A stretch of 64,000 nucleotides of DNA from Carnegiea gigantea (GCA_029747015.1 JAKOGI010000368.1:107501-171500); one strand, 5' to 3'. Numbered from the stretch's first letter, positions 11,330 through 22,530 are shown. A program made the numbers and translations. The notes: generated by a model not told the origin, from the letters alone.

Positions 11330-11425
11330 GCATCCTTTCTTTTTTTGGTGCGAATGAGACACAAAAGTCAATATAAGCCGGATTTGAACCCTCTGGTAAT
11401 AACTCCCAGTGACTGTACCAATTAA
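11330..11425 (-). mobile_element. tRNA-derived SINE-like fragment
   Basis: On the minus strand an A-box-like TTGGTACAGTCACTGG (about 11398-11413) is followed about 30 nt later by a B-box-like GGGTTCAAATCC (11369-11380). The sequence continues to a run CACCAAAAAAAG (about 11340-11351). The internal pol III promoter order and the A-rich end are those of a plant SINE. It does not fold as a full tRNA and I found no clear target duplication, so this is a moderate call. Confidence 0.5.
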
Positions 11426-11470
11426 GTAGTTAAATGAACGTATATCCCAATCATTTATTCATTTGACAAT

Positions 11471-11802
11471 GGGCATGTTTGGCAAATAACTTTTTGATCA
11501 AAAAGGGTTTTTTGGATCAAAATTAGCTATTTGACTAAGTCAAGAATTAACTTAGATGTTTGATAAGATATTTTTTTAAAAAAAAAAGCTTTTTCCATCC
11601 AAAAAGCTAGTTTGAAAAACTATTTGTTAGAGCTTTTTGGAGAATTAGTCTTTTATGTCACAACTTTGCCAAAAATAACCAATTTCACTAAATAATTTTT
11701 CAATGAACAGCTAATTCAAATAATTAATTTAAATAGCTAATAGCTAACAACTAATACAAATAGTTAATAACTAATAGCTAACAACTATTTGCCAAATAGG
11801 GT
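11471..11802. mobile_element. hAT-like MITE, about 330 bp
   Basis: Terminal inverted repeats share TTTGGCAAATA: left GGGCATGTTTGGCAAATAA at 11471, right (reverse complement) GACCCTATTTGGCAAATAG ending at 11802. The interior is AT-rich with GCTAATAGCTAACAACTAAT-type repeats near the right end and has no coding capacity. The terminus resembles common plant hAT-type MITEs. The expected 8-bp duplication could not be identified. Confidence 0.65.
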
Positions 11803-12479
11803 CAATGCAATAAAAACTAACGTTAAGAATCATACGATGAACATGATTTATATATGTAACTATTTTTACGTTGAATTTTGCTTTTCTATTTTTTAATAGA
11901 GAAATTTTATAATTTCTATTATGTTAAATACATTAATAGTTGAGATAATATAAACCATAAATACAACATTAAGTAACTATCATAGTAATTGATTACTTAT
12001 TATAGGTTATTATTGTATTATTCTTGCCTTCTCTAAACAAGACCTAGTCTTTCCCACACCTTAATCATCATCTACTTCAATAAGTGGCTGCCAGTGACCA
12101 ACCAGAATTGCTAGCAGTAAGCCTTATTTTTCTTACTTCTTAAAATTTTATTTAATTATAAAGTATTTACTGGTATTTTTATATCTCATTTCAATAATTT
12201 TTCTCTGTTTTCTGAGAGTTCGATTGTTTATTTCTCCCAGCATTAGTGTGAATCAGGTTGATCTCACCTCTAACGTGAGTTTAGCTTATTGTTTTTGCGT
12301 GATTTATTGTAAATGCAAAAGTTTGGATAGTGATTTATTGTGGAATAGATTTGAACGTTATCGTACCAAATCTATTCATTTTGATTAATGAAATTTCATA
12401 TTGTTCTACTATATCGATCTTCCTTTCAGATGTGCATGTTCTTTTCAACTTATCATAACTACTTATCATGAGTATACAA
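11803..12479. other. AT-rich sequence, nothing recognised
   Basis: No open frame, RNA gene or clear repeat was found. CT-rich and TTTA-rich stretches alternate. Confidence 0.5.
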
Positions 12480-12730
12480 GAACTTTCAGCATTATTCAGC
12501 AATTTTCAGCCTAGTTTAGCATCATTCAGTGCAATGTAGCAGAATTTAGCAATTTTCAGCACTATAAAGTACTTATTGAAAATGCCTAGTCATATTTTCT
12601 TCAACTATTCAGCATGTTTAAATATGTTTTAGCATGTTTAAATATGTTTTAGTATTTTTTTAGTATGTTTCAACATGCTGCAGTAAGTTTCAGAATATTT
12701 CAGCATATTTCAGCATGTTTTAGCAACAAC
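12480..12730. repeat. Degenerate TTTCAGCA-type short tandem repeat
   Basis: Variants of TTCAGCATT, TTTAGCAAT, TTTCAGCATGTTT and TTTTAGCATGTTTAAATATG recur about twenty times in 250 bp. The unit length drifts from 8 to about 20 nt. Not coding. Confidence 0.8.
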
Positions 12731-12792
12731 TACTAACAAGTACTTCTCATTAGTCTAAGAGAGCAAGCCCATAGTCTATGATGTCAACTAGA

Positions 12793-12850
12793 AACATACT
12801 CCATGAATTTATTTATTTATTTTTTGAAAGAACATACTCCATGAATTTAT
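12793..12850 (-). mobile_element. Poly(A)-only retrotransposition scar
   Basis: An exact 20-bp direct repeat, AACATACTCCATGAATTTAT, occurs at 12793-12812 and 12831-12850. It encloses only 18 bp, which on the minus strand read CTTTCAAAAAATAAATAA. This is what target-primed reverse transcription leaves when almost nothing but the A-rich tail is copied. Confidence 0.6.
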
Positions 12851-13616
12851 ATTATAGCTGACTAACATTTGGGGAAAAAAATGGATTGACATTGAAAAAT
12901 GTAGTTGGTGGTAAGAATAGTGCTACAAGTTTAGTGTCGATTATACCATTAGGCTTTTGGGGAGAATGATTTATTTTGATGTTTTAGATTTATTTTTGTT
13001 AAGAGATATACATTGTAGATGCCTTATGAAATTTCATTAATGAATTTTTCCTTTTTCTTATCGAAAGAAAAATTAATAGTTATTATTATTATCATTATTA
13101 TTATCATCATCATCATCATCATCATCATCTTCATGATCATCGAAAATATTATTTTCATGAGGTTTGGAAACTATACATAACTTTGGAGATCAGAATCTTT
13201 TATTATCAAGATTTTTATCAATAATTTTTTTATTATCAACCACTGTCAAATTATCAAAGCCTTTATTAATAACTTTGCATTATTGGAAAATATAATATTT
13301 TATAATTTATATTTTTTAAGTTGAAAAGGAAAAAATAATAATATTGAAGGTTCTAAAAAAAGGAGTCAAAATTTGTATATATATTAAAACAAAACAAACC
13401 CACTAATGTTTTGACACACATTTTACCCACATAATTTCTAAAGTAATTAATATTTTTGCTTTTTTATTTTTAAAAAATACACGTTATTGCTAAAATTAGT
13501 AATACCATAATTAATTTCATTTCAAATACAAGGAAAACAAAAATACTAGTGTACGCAATATATAAGGGCTTCTTAAATATGGAATATTTTTTTCCCCAAA
13601 AAAGGCAAGCTTGACC
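12851..13616. other. AT-rich sequence with ATT/ATC microsatellite
   Basis: 13079-13133 is a trinucleotide run that passes from (TTA)n with interruptions to (TCA)n. At 12930-13075 the plus strand ends in a phrase (AAATTTCATTAATGAATTTTTCC plus a pyrimidine tail, read in parts) like the 3' end of a retrocopy or LINE, but no coding match supports it. No gene is seen in the rest. Confidence 0.5.
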
Positions 13617-13633
13617 TATGATTTCCATCTAAC
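13617..13633. repeat. Left target-site duplication of LINE B
   Basis: TATGATTTCCATCTAAC pairs with TATAATTTCCATCCAAC at 38110-38126. Both differences are transitions. It lies beside the A tail of the element. Confidence 0.75.
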
Positions 13634-13679
13634 CCCTTTTTTTTGGAGATGAATTCAGGACCTATATATTAATTTAATG

Positions 13680-14250
13680 ATAAACATTCCATATGTACAT
13701 AACTTGGAAACTTGACTAGGACATAACCTGAGTTAGACCTGCCCAACACCATCTGAAACAACCCATGCAAGATCAAAGGCCATTGAATTCCCATCTCTCT
13801 TAACATGGGTCCAATGACAAGACTCAAAACCACAAGCAAGAAAAAGAAAATCATCCACAACAGCATCAAAAATCTGAGAAAAAGGTTCTAGAATTGCTAA
13901 CTCTTTTCATAAGAGAAAGCTAGTCCAATTCAAGAATTATGTTCTAGAAGCAAAATCTTTTGGCTAGCTTATACCATAGCATGTCGCTCTTGTCTCAACA
14001 ATCCTTGGTGACCACCACCACCATGAGCCCTCTTGACTCCAACAAACAAAACCTCCTACACAACACACCCATGCCCACCCAGCTTTCCATTGACACTGTT
14101 GTGTCCATGTTATCTTTGAATACCCCTATTGGTAGTGCTACCCACTCCTCCTTAGGTGGTGTCTCTCACAATTATTGTGTTCTCATCTCTTTCTTTTCAA
14201 TTTGGGGGCAACTGGGTGCTATTATAGATAGACAAGATAACTTTTGATCC
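13680..14250 (-). pseudogene. LINE B RNase H domain (broken)
   Basis: Minus-strand translation gives IILELD and SLMKRVSNS (about 13870-13945) and, one frame away, FSQIFDAVVDDFLFLACGF and HWTHVKRDGNSMAFDLAWVV (13745-13870). These are the C-terminal RNase H (RVT_3-type) phrases of plant L1 ORF2, where R-x-GN-x-xAH-x-LA is usual. The His of the AH pair is Phe here. The N-terminal strand (about 14000-14120, MDTTVSMES and GVLCRRF) is hard to read. Stops replace residues in FC*NIILELD*. The frame ends shortly before the A tail. Confidence 0.75.
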
Positions 14251-14692
14251 CTTTCATTAAAATTTTAGGCAATCCATTATGACTGCCAATTTATCGCATC
14301 AAAATCTATTGAATCCTTTACTTTCATACTTTCATGGCCAAGTATCAATTCTGTTGTCGCGTATTTCTCCACCCTATCCACTAGCCAAGGGTCCATCCAT
14401 ACTCTTACATTATACCCATTTCTTACTCAGTATATCATCCCCTCTATGAGGAGATCCTTTACTGCCCAAATCCCACCTTAAGAATAACTCACTGAATGTC
14501 CTAGAAACAAATCAAGAAAGTTGCCATAGCTACAGTACTTGGCTTTGAAAACACGAGCCAACAGTCAACCAGAAAGAGATTCTTTAAAAAGAAGGAATTT
14601 AGTGAGCTATCATACATAATGAGCCTCCATCCTTGTTTCACAAGTAAATCAACATTAAAAGTATTCATCCACTAGAAACCCATACCGTCTAG
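14250..14692 (-). pseudogene. LINE B zinc-finger RVT region (broken)
   Basis: Minus-strand phrases in three frames are NVDLLVKQGWRLIMYDSS (14575-14650), ARVFKAKYCSYGNFLD (about 14508-14555), GGIWAVKDLLIEGMIY (about 14440-14490) and NGYNVRVWMDPWLVD (about 14383-14430). These match the conserved part that follows reverse transcriptase in plant L1 ORF2 (NxALLAKQGWRL ... VRVWxDPWL). The sequence stops abruptly at 14692, where a hAT element is inserted, and resumes past 16733. Confidence 0.8.
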
Positions 14693-14699
14693 TAGACCT

Positions 14700-14995
14700 G
14701 GCAAAACTAATCCGAGATCCAAAACCCAAACCAAATGACCCGGATCCATACTAAAACCGATACTCGAAATGGGATGAACCAATTTGGACCCAGACACCCA
14801 AAGTAAACCGACCCAGAACCGAACGAAACTCAAATTGTAGCATGACCCGAAATGACACACACTCGAAGTGACCCGACCTAATTCAAACCCGATTCGTAGT
14901 GACCCGACTCGAAGTGAACCGAAAATGGACAACATGAACCAGAACTGAAACGTACACGATTTAAAACCGATCTGCTTCTTATCCGACTCAATTTT
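14700..14995. repeat. Left subterminal GACCCGA repeat array of the hAT element
   Basis: GACCCG(A/G)- and GAACCGAA-like heptamers recur roughly every 10-25 bp, for example GACCCGAA, GACCCGACC, GACCCGACTCG. They are CpG-containing sites in otherwise CpG-poor DNA. In hAT elements such arrays bind the transposase; that role is inferred here. Confidence 0.75.
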
Positions 14996-15983
14996 ACCTG
15001 ATTAAGTAGTAACATTTTTTTTTGGGTTTTAGCCTTTTCTCTTTTGGGGGAAATTTTAAAATTTTCAAACTCAATTAGTTGAGTCTAGATGGGAAAAGAA
15101 AAATAACTTAAGAGGAAAAAATAAAATATTTGACAGTTTTAAGTTTTTAATTTGATAGATATGTAATAAAAATATAAGAGGAAAGTATTTTGTCACAATA
15201 GGAATCACGAAAAAATAAGTATAATTAACAATTTATTAAACATATTGAAAATCCAATTTTACTATTTGATTCACTTAATGACTTAATGCAATACACGCTA
15301 TGATTATAAATTTATAATGACTACTGATCTATGATTCTAAATCATCTTCATAACATATTTAATTCTACAAATCATATTCAAGAATGTATCATTGCATATG
15401 ATCTCATAATAATGTGAATCATTTGAATTTTGGACAATTAAATTTCAAGTCTCGAGTTTCGATAACGAGCATTCACAATTACACAAATGTCATGCTCAGT
15501 GACACATACTCATGTATTGCCATTGCATTTTAGTTTGACTCATTAGGCAAATGCAGGTCAAGTTATTAATCTCACAAAGACAAATCTTTGAATGTTGATG
15601 TATGATCACTTAACGAGCTATCAAAGAACATTAATTCGATTACTAAACATATCGACTTGAACCAATCTGTTTCTATTTACCAACTCCAAATATGACAAAC
15701 GTGAAGTTTTCCATTATTTTCTTATTTTTTTTCATTTTTCAAGTTATATTTTGGCATTGGGGCTCACAAATGAGACGATTGATAAATGATTTGCGTTAGG
15801 TTGGTCCACTTATTTTGTCATCACATGAACTCAATGGGGATGATTAAAACTTGACTTAATGACACATAATCCTTTAGATAATTGCACGGTGCATTTGATA
15901 TAGGGTTAGGGATGAGTTCTATACTTGTATTTGTAATTTACTAACTTTCCTAGTAAATTTAGAACTAACCCCATATAATTTTC

Positions 15984-16217
<234 letters not shown>

Positions 16218-16369
16218 TGTTAATCATTAACATACGAATTAAAAGAGAAATTTAGAATAAATGGGTTTGTCTAATTAAATGATTTTTATCTTTTAAATAC
16301 AAGTCAAGAATAAAAAATCAAAGATGGCTACATTGAAAACATGCAATGATTCGAAATTAATCCAACTTA

Positions 16370-16715
16370 ATTTATACCCGATTCAATTAACACCTTACCC
16401 GATATTGACCCAAACATTGAACCGAATCCTACTCGGCCCAAATTACACTTGAACAATGCCCGATTCAAACCGGGCTAATATAGACAACTCGAAACAGACC
16501 CGACCTGAGTTCCGCCCGTACCAACCTAAACATGGCACCCGTGAGTGTCCCAAACCCCAACATCACCCTAACCAAACCGAACCCGATCCGAACATGTTTG
16601 AGCCGAAAGTGACCCAAACCCGAACTCTACCTGAACCTGACCTGAACATAGTTGACCCGAAAGTAACCCGAACCGAACTAGGACCCGACCCATACCCGAT
16701 CCAAATGACCCATTT
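16370..16715. repeat. Right subterminal GACCCGA repeat array of the hAT element
   Basis: Repeats such as GACCCGACC, AACCCGATCC, GACCCGAAAG and AACCCGAACC are on the plus strand. The motif has the same strand as in the left array, not the inverted orientation expected of the termini. Confidence 0.75.
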
Positions 16716-16758
16716 GCCAGGCCTACTGTCTAGTCACATTGGCTTACACAAATTAACC

Positions 16759-16930
16759 CAGCTACAACAACAACTCCCAATGTAGGTCCCACTTGCACGG
16801 GGCTCAGGGAGATTCAAATATAAGTGACCTTGTATTTGCAGATATCATTACTCGCAGAGAGCATGATTATAATAGACCCATAAAAGATTTGGCAAAACAC
16901 TTTAAGGTTGAAAATCTTTTCATATAGAAA
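16759..16930 (-). mobile_element. RTE-type LINE 3' end fragment
   Basis: On the minus strand the phrases ATTTGAATCTCCCTGAGCCC and GGACCTACATTGGGAGTTGT followed by a short TTG run match the 3' end of the longer RTE element at 51520-52536. Only about 170 bp remain, so the copy is strongly 5'-truncated. It lies between two parts of LINE B, probably as an insertion, but no target duplication is evident. Confidence 0.65.
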
Positions 16931-16934
16931 GGAG

Positions 16935-17472
16935 AAAAATGTGACACTTTCAGCTATCCAATGAATTTTTCTATTGTCCCTCTGTAGAACCCTACTAAAA
17001 TCTGGCACACAACCTATGTATGTTATCAATTAAGGAGCCATAGTTTGAAAATACTCATCAAATTGGTACAAACAACTTGAATGACTAATTTAATGAGTAT
17101 CTTTTTCCTGGCTCTAGACAACAATTTTTCCTTCCATGCCTTCACTTTTTTCCACTTGTCCTTCACCAAAAGCTTCCTTTTGGAGAAGTCAAAGACAATC
17201 GAGCTCCTAGGTACTTTGCATATTTCTCCATCCGTTTCATGCTTAGAAGACTGGTTAGCTCCTCGTATTGTGCAGCTTCAACTGCTCTACTAAAAGAGAC
17301 CTCAATTTATCAAAATTAGCTTTCTGGTATGGTGCTTCTTTACAGCGGTTGAGAATTTCACAAGCATTTTTTTTAGTTAGCTCTAATTATAAAGAGACTA
17401 TCATTTGTAAAAAAATATGGGACATCACCAGTCCACTCCTGCTAGCTTTAGCCCATGAATAGCCTCCGTATT
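16935..17472 (-). pseudogene. LINE B reverse transcriptase, C-terminal half (broken)
   Basis: Minus-strand phrases in order are IHGLKLA (about 17430-17455), FFTNDSLFIIRA at 17375-17415 in the place of the catalytic FADDSLLF box, ACEILNRC, then AKYLGARLS, WKEKLLSRARKKILIK (about 17100-17150), and DNIHRLCARF with GSTEGQ (about 16970-17025). This is the palm and thumb of the L1 reverse transcriptase. The first catalytic Asp of the box reads Asn, a G-to-A change. The sequence joins in frame, across the Athila insertion, with the part that starts at 34484. Confidence 0.82.
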
Positions 17473-18763
17473 TAATAAATGCTTAAAATGTACATTGTTT
17501 TGGGGTTAGTTACTTGCATTTCTTAAGGGATTGCATGCATTAGAGTATGATTTGCATTTTTATTCTTATTTTATGCTTGGGTATGCATGCTGGATGTATT
17601 TTGTAGGTTCTAAGACCTTTGGACTCAGCATTGACCCTTAAACGGATGATATTTAACTCATCACAGTCCACAGAGCCCCCTAGTCATATGTGTCCATTGG
17701 ATAAAGATGAAAGAAGGAACTCAAAGACAAAGGCCACCACGGTGAGACCATGGTGGAGGCCACGATCTGTGGTAGCCTGTAACTATCATGCCTCTTCATT
17801 TTCTTCTGCTTTTTATGGCTGAGAATGCTCAGTTGCTACTATTTAAAGGCATGCTCGACTTCTTAGTAGGGCATCTCCTCTCATATTATCATTAGTCTTT
17901 TTCTATATTTTATCCCTTTCTAATCATTTTGGAGCAAAAAGAAGATTCAAGGAAGGAATTTGCAAGTGGATGCTTTGAAGATTGCAGGATCATTTGAAGA
18001 ATCTCCCTTATGGCTAAGAATTTTTCTGTCTTTTACATCTTGAACTCCAATTAGGTTTTTTTCTAGTTAGATGCGTGTTTTGTTTGAACACATTTGATTT
18101 TAGTTACAATGAGTTTGAGTGAGTAGTTTTTTTTTCAGTATAGGGATTTGCTAGCCAAACAATGTTATTAGATTCCTAACCTTATCAAAATCTTGTGCTT
18201 GATCTTGTTCGGTTGTTTCAATCTATCTTGTGTTTTGATTGCTTGTGAGTGATTTAGGCCAAATTGTTTGCATAAAACCAAAAAGTATGGTGAAGTATTG
18301 AAAGGATAAACCCACTATTAGATTAAGATGATTAGACTTGACTTAGTGGTTCTTGAAAGAGAATTGCATGTTGAGAGGAAAATTAGCAATCAAGATTTTT
18401 AGCTTAGACTAAATAAGAGCCTTTGAAAGAATGGTAATTGGATTAGTTCAAGTAATTCAATTTATTTTGAGAAAAACGATTGAATTATGTTTAGGTGTTA
18501 TCCTTTGAATCATCCAAACAAGAGAAAAGCATATGCTTCATTCATAGATCTAAATTCTTGGAAGCAAAACAAATCCATAGATGCTTTTTCATTGATAGAT
18601 ATCCTATTCTATTTTATAGTTTTCATTTAGCTTAGATAAACAATCCATTTGATTACTTATTTCTCTTAGCATTTTATAAGGATAAAGGTCGATAAATTAC
18701 ACTATTCCCTTGGGATGATAATTAATGTAGACTACAACATCCATGCACTTGCAGTGCGTGTCA
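17473..18763 (+). repeat. Athila-1 5' LTR
   Basis: It begins TAATAAATGC, which corresponds to TTATAAGTGC at the 3' LTR start (33261), and ends GTGCGTGTCA. Long stretches align with 33261-34483, for example TTCTAAGACCTTT, CATGGTGGAGGCCA, TATGGCTGAGAATGCT and GTAGGGCATCTCC. The part 18313-18742 is missing from the 3' LTR. Confidence 0.88.
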
Positions 18764-18790
18764 AGTTCTTGGCACTATTACCAGGGACCA
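18764..18790 (+). other. Athila-1 primer-binding site (decayed)
   Basis: The sequence AGTTCTTGGCACTATTACCA follows the LTR end directly. It matches the Asp-tRNA-type site of Athila/Tat elements (TTGGCGCCGTTGCCGGGGA) with mainly CpG/CHG transitions. Confidence 0.78.
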
Positions 18791-18899
18791 AATTGTCAAA
18801 TGTTGAGTTAGTCCTTAAAAGATTGACTAAGCATTTTTCTTTTTAATTTTTGATTTGTCCTAGTAGTGTTTGTGTTGGTGCTTGCAGGAACTTTCCCCT

Positions 18900-20440
18900 T
18901 TTATGCGAAGTCTGATCCCGTAAGAACCTGATCCTGAGATAGAGAGGACTTTTTGTTTAAGGAGGAAGAAACAACGGTTAGATAAGCAAAAGTGCAAGGC
19001 TCGAGTGAACTCACCTAAGGTTGCCAATGGAGTAGGAGATCAAAGAAGGAGCATCGCATCTAGTACTGCCCGTCCTAATATGGAAGCTCATAAAGTTCAA
19101 ACTTAAGCCGACCCTCATCTCCATGGTGCAACAAGTACAATTTGGTGGTGCCCCCAATGGAGGATCAGAATCTACACTTCTCAGTCCTTTTAGAGGTGTG
19201 TGATACTTTGAAGCTCAAAGGAGTTTCTACCAACACCATCCGCCTTTAATTATTTCAATTTTTACTCAAGGATAAGGCTCGGTCGTGGCTCCGTTCATTA
19301 CCCTCGGGGTTGATCACTACTTGATGAGAACTCACCAGGACGTTTCTTGTCGAATTCTTCCCACCTAGCAAGGCGGCAAGCTTGAGAAATCAAATTACCA
19401 CCTTTGTTGAAAGGGAAGATGAGATGCTTTATGAGGCTTAGGAGTAGTTTAAGGATATTTTGCAATTATGCCCTCACCATGGACTCCAAAAGTGGGTGAT
19501 AGTGCAAACCTTTTACAATGGAGTTATTCAACCCACACGATCAACCATTGATGCAGTGGCAAGTGGCACCTTGATGAATAAAATGGAGGACAAAGCCTAT
19601 AAGTTGATTGAGGAGATAAATCTCAACAACTACCGATCATCTAATGAGAGAGGCCAACCCAAAAGGGTTGGAGGTAAGTTAGAAGTTGATGCTCTTACTT
19701 TACTTTTTGCTAAAATAAATGCTATGACTCAAAGATTGGACCATTTGAATGTAAATGTTGCTAGTTCAAGTGCCCCACTCTCTTTCATATGAAATTTGTG
19801 GTTCCGATGACCATTTGATTGTGAATTGCCAAGTTTAGAGTCCTTTTGTACAAGATACTAGTGATTAAGTCAATTATGTCAACAACTTCAATCTGAGATC
19901 GATCAATGATCCTTATTTCGATGCCGATAATCTGGGTTGGAGGAATCATCCCAATTTCTTATATAGGTCTAACCCTTCCATACCTCAAATAGATGCTAAA
20001 CCATCTCTGTGGGTTTTAAAGGAATCTTTTTCCACAACAAGCTCCCCAAAAGTCAAAATTGGAGTCCATGATCAAGAGTTTGCTTATAGCACAACAAAAG
20101 TAAGATAAGTACATTAAGTAATTAGCCTCTAAGGTTGATGTGCCTACTACTCACAATAAGATGTTGGAAGCCCAAATTTGCCCAACAAGCTAGCTCTTCA
20201 TTTACACCCTCTAGTAGACTTGAGTACAACCCTACGGAGCAATGTAATGCTATGATTTTAGGAAGGGGTAAGCAACTTAAGAGGCCAGAGGAGTTTAGCA
20301 ATGATGTAAACTTATGCGATGAGAATGATATAGTTGTTGAAAAAGAGGTGTCTAGTCCCTCTAATGATGTGAATCATGATGTTAAGAATGATGTTAATGA
20401 GGTTCCTAGGACCCTAAACAAACTTTTGTAAAAACTTTTT
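18900..20440 (+). pseudogene. Athila-1 gag (broken)
   Basis: Capsid-type protein of Athila elements. Conserved phrases are LKDKARSWLRSLPSGLITT (19265-19325), FFPPSKAASLRNQITTFVE (about 19355-19410), LCPHHGLQKWVIVQTFYNGV (19466-19525) and KAYKLIEEINLNNYRSS (19590-19640). The usual Athila order is W-x-x-SLP ... RNEIT ... CPHHG ... QTFYNG. The N-terminus has no clean start, and stops occur in the W-EEL and AWE-type phrases (Trp codons to TAG/TGA). The C-terminal part up to 20440 is polar, Asp/Asn-rich linker. Confidence 0.85.
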
Positions 20441-20448
20441 CTCCACCT

Positions 20449-21292
20449 TTGCCTTTCCCTGAAAGAACGACTAAGGCTAAGCTTGATTTGCAATTTAAAA
20501 AGTTTTTAGAGGTCTTAAGGAAACTCTACATTAATATTCCATTCACTGATGCCTTGTCTCAAATGCTCTCTCATGCTAAGTTTTTAAAAGTAATTTTGTC
20601 AAATAAAAGAAAGCTAGAAGAGCATGAGACTGTGGCATTAACTAAATAGTGTAGTGTCATGATCCAAAATAAGCTTCCTGCTAAGCTTAAGGATCCTGAT
20701 AGTTTTTTCATACCTTGCTTGATAGAGAATGTGTGCATCAATCGAGCATTATGTGACTTGGGCTCAAGTATGAGCTTGGTGCCCCTTTCAATGTGTGAAA
20801 ATTTGAACCTAGGTGAGATGAGACATACTACTATCTCCTTATAATTGCTAGACCATCTTGTAAACCGCGCTGGGTGTTTTAGAGGATGTCCTAATTAAGG
20901 TAGGAGATTTGTATGTGCTAGTTGACTTTGTGATCCTTGAGATAAAGGAGGATATGTGCACCTTAATCATTCTTGGGAGGCCTTTCTTGGCTACCACCAG
21001 GTATCGTATTGATGTGAAAAATGATAAGTCGTTGTTTGATGTGGGGGATAACCGTGTGGAGTCTAACTTGTTCAAAACTTCTAAATTTCCTTCTATTTCT
21101 GATGTGTGTAATATAGTTGATGTGGTCGATAGCTTAGTGATGGAAGAAGTTACTAACTATGTTTCTAGTAACCCTATTGAGCATTGTATCTTGCATGAAA
21201 GTACTTCTAATAATAAGAATTTCGATATAGCAATGTGTGCTCAATTCTTGGAAGCCTCTCCACAAGTTGCACCTAATCTTGCCAAGGTGTAA
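20449..21292 (+). pseudogene. Athila-1 protease region (broken)
   Basis: Retropepsin-type aspartic protease part of Athila pol. Phrases are LPAKLKDPDSFFIPCLIENV (20673-20732), ALCDLGSSMSLVPLSMCENL (20749-20808) with the active site DLGSS where the family has DLGAS, and LIILGRPFLATTRYRIDVKN (20961-21020). The segment between (20845-20905) carries a stop and a frame change. The protease would cut the gag-pol polyprotein. It ends at the stop near 21290. Confidence 0.85.
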
Positions 21293-22490
21293 GAGCTAGT
21301 GAATGATGATAAGCCTTTTTTTGATGAGAAATAAGCCTCTGAGGTAGAATTGAAACCTCTCACTTCTTCTTTGAGGTTTGAATTTTTTGGCCCCAATTCT
21401 ACATATCCTGTGATTGTTAATGCAAATCTAAGTGCATCTCAAATTAACTCTTTACTTAGATTGCTTAGATTACATCATAAGGCCGTAGGCTATACTATTG
21501 ATGATCTGTAAGGAATTCACCATTATATATGCACGCGTCGCATTTTAATTGAAGATGACCATGAGCTCTCAATTAAACACCGAAGAAGATTGCATCCTAT
21601 CATGAAAGAGGTGGTCAAAAAGGAAACTCTGAAATGACCTAAGGCAGACATTATCTAACCTATCTCCAATGGTAAGTGGGTAAGCTCGGTCTATGTTATA
21701 CCTAAGAAAGGGGGATAATGATTGTGAAGAATGAGAATAATGAGTTGATTCCAGCTAGGACAGTCACAGGTTAGCAAATGTGCATTGACTATAGCAAGTT
21801 GAACAAGGCCACCCTTACAGACCAATCTCCTTTTTCCTTGATCAAATGCATGAAAGGTTGTCCAAGAACTCCTATTTTTGCTACGTGGATAGGTATTCGA
21901 GGTTTTTTCAAATCTCTATCACCACAGTGACGAAGAAAAACCACATTCACTTGCCCATAGGGTACATTTGCATATACGAGTATGCTGTTTGGGCTATGCA
22001 ATGCCCCCAACACCTTTCAATGTTGTATGACGACCATTTTCTCTGATTTTATTGAAGACATTATAGAGATATTCACGAATGATTTTTCCTACGTATAATA
22101 CATCTTTTGACCATTGCTTGCATAATTTGTCCAAGGTGTTAAAGAGATGTGAAGATATAAATTTGGTCTTGAATTGGGAAAAGTGTCATTTTATGGTCCA
22201 AAAGGGGGTTATCCTAGATCATATTGTTTCTAACAAAGGCATTGAAGTTGATAAAGCAAAGATAGAGGTGATTGAGAAATTACTACCACCAATTTCTCTG
22301 AAGGATGTTAGGAGTTTTCTTGAGCATGTCGGTTTTTACCAGCGGTTCATAAAGGATTTTTCAAAAATAGCAAAAGATCTCACCCAATTGCTTATCAAAG
22401 ATTTTCCTTTTGACTTTAATGAGGAATGTCTGAGTGCTTTTCTTATGTTCAAAGAGGCTTTGATTTCAGCTCCTATAATGCAAGCCTAGA
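21293..22490 (+). pseudogene. Athila-1 reverse transcriptase (broken)
   Basis: The reverse transcriptase begins after TIDDL (about 21495). Readable parts are RRLHPIMKEVVKKE (about 21582-21630), WVSSVYVIPKKGG (about 21678-21715) and, after several frame changes, the block 22079-22489: FDHCLHNLSKVLKRCEDINL, VLNWEKCHFMV, GVILDHIVSNKGIEVDKAKI and VGFYQRFIKDFSKIAKDL. The catalytic box reads IFTNDFS at 22072-22089 where the family has VFMDDFS: the first Asp is Asn by G-to-A. The domain passes to RNase H, which is cut at 22530 by the nested element. Confidence 0.88.
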
Positions 22491-22530
22491 TTAGGAGCTT
22501 CCCTTTGAGGTGATGTGTGATGCTAGTGAC

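Noticed and set aside
11360..11415. True tRNA gene
   Set aside because: Only the box A and box B words fit; acceptor and anticodon stems do not pair.
14672..14935. Open frame with LVRFWVGLLWVSGSK-type sequence, and 16456-16785 on the other strand
   Set aside because: Both lie in the GACCCGA subterminal arrays of the hAT element; the frames stay open because of composition.
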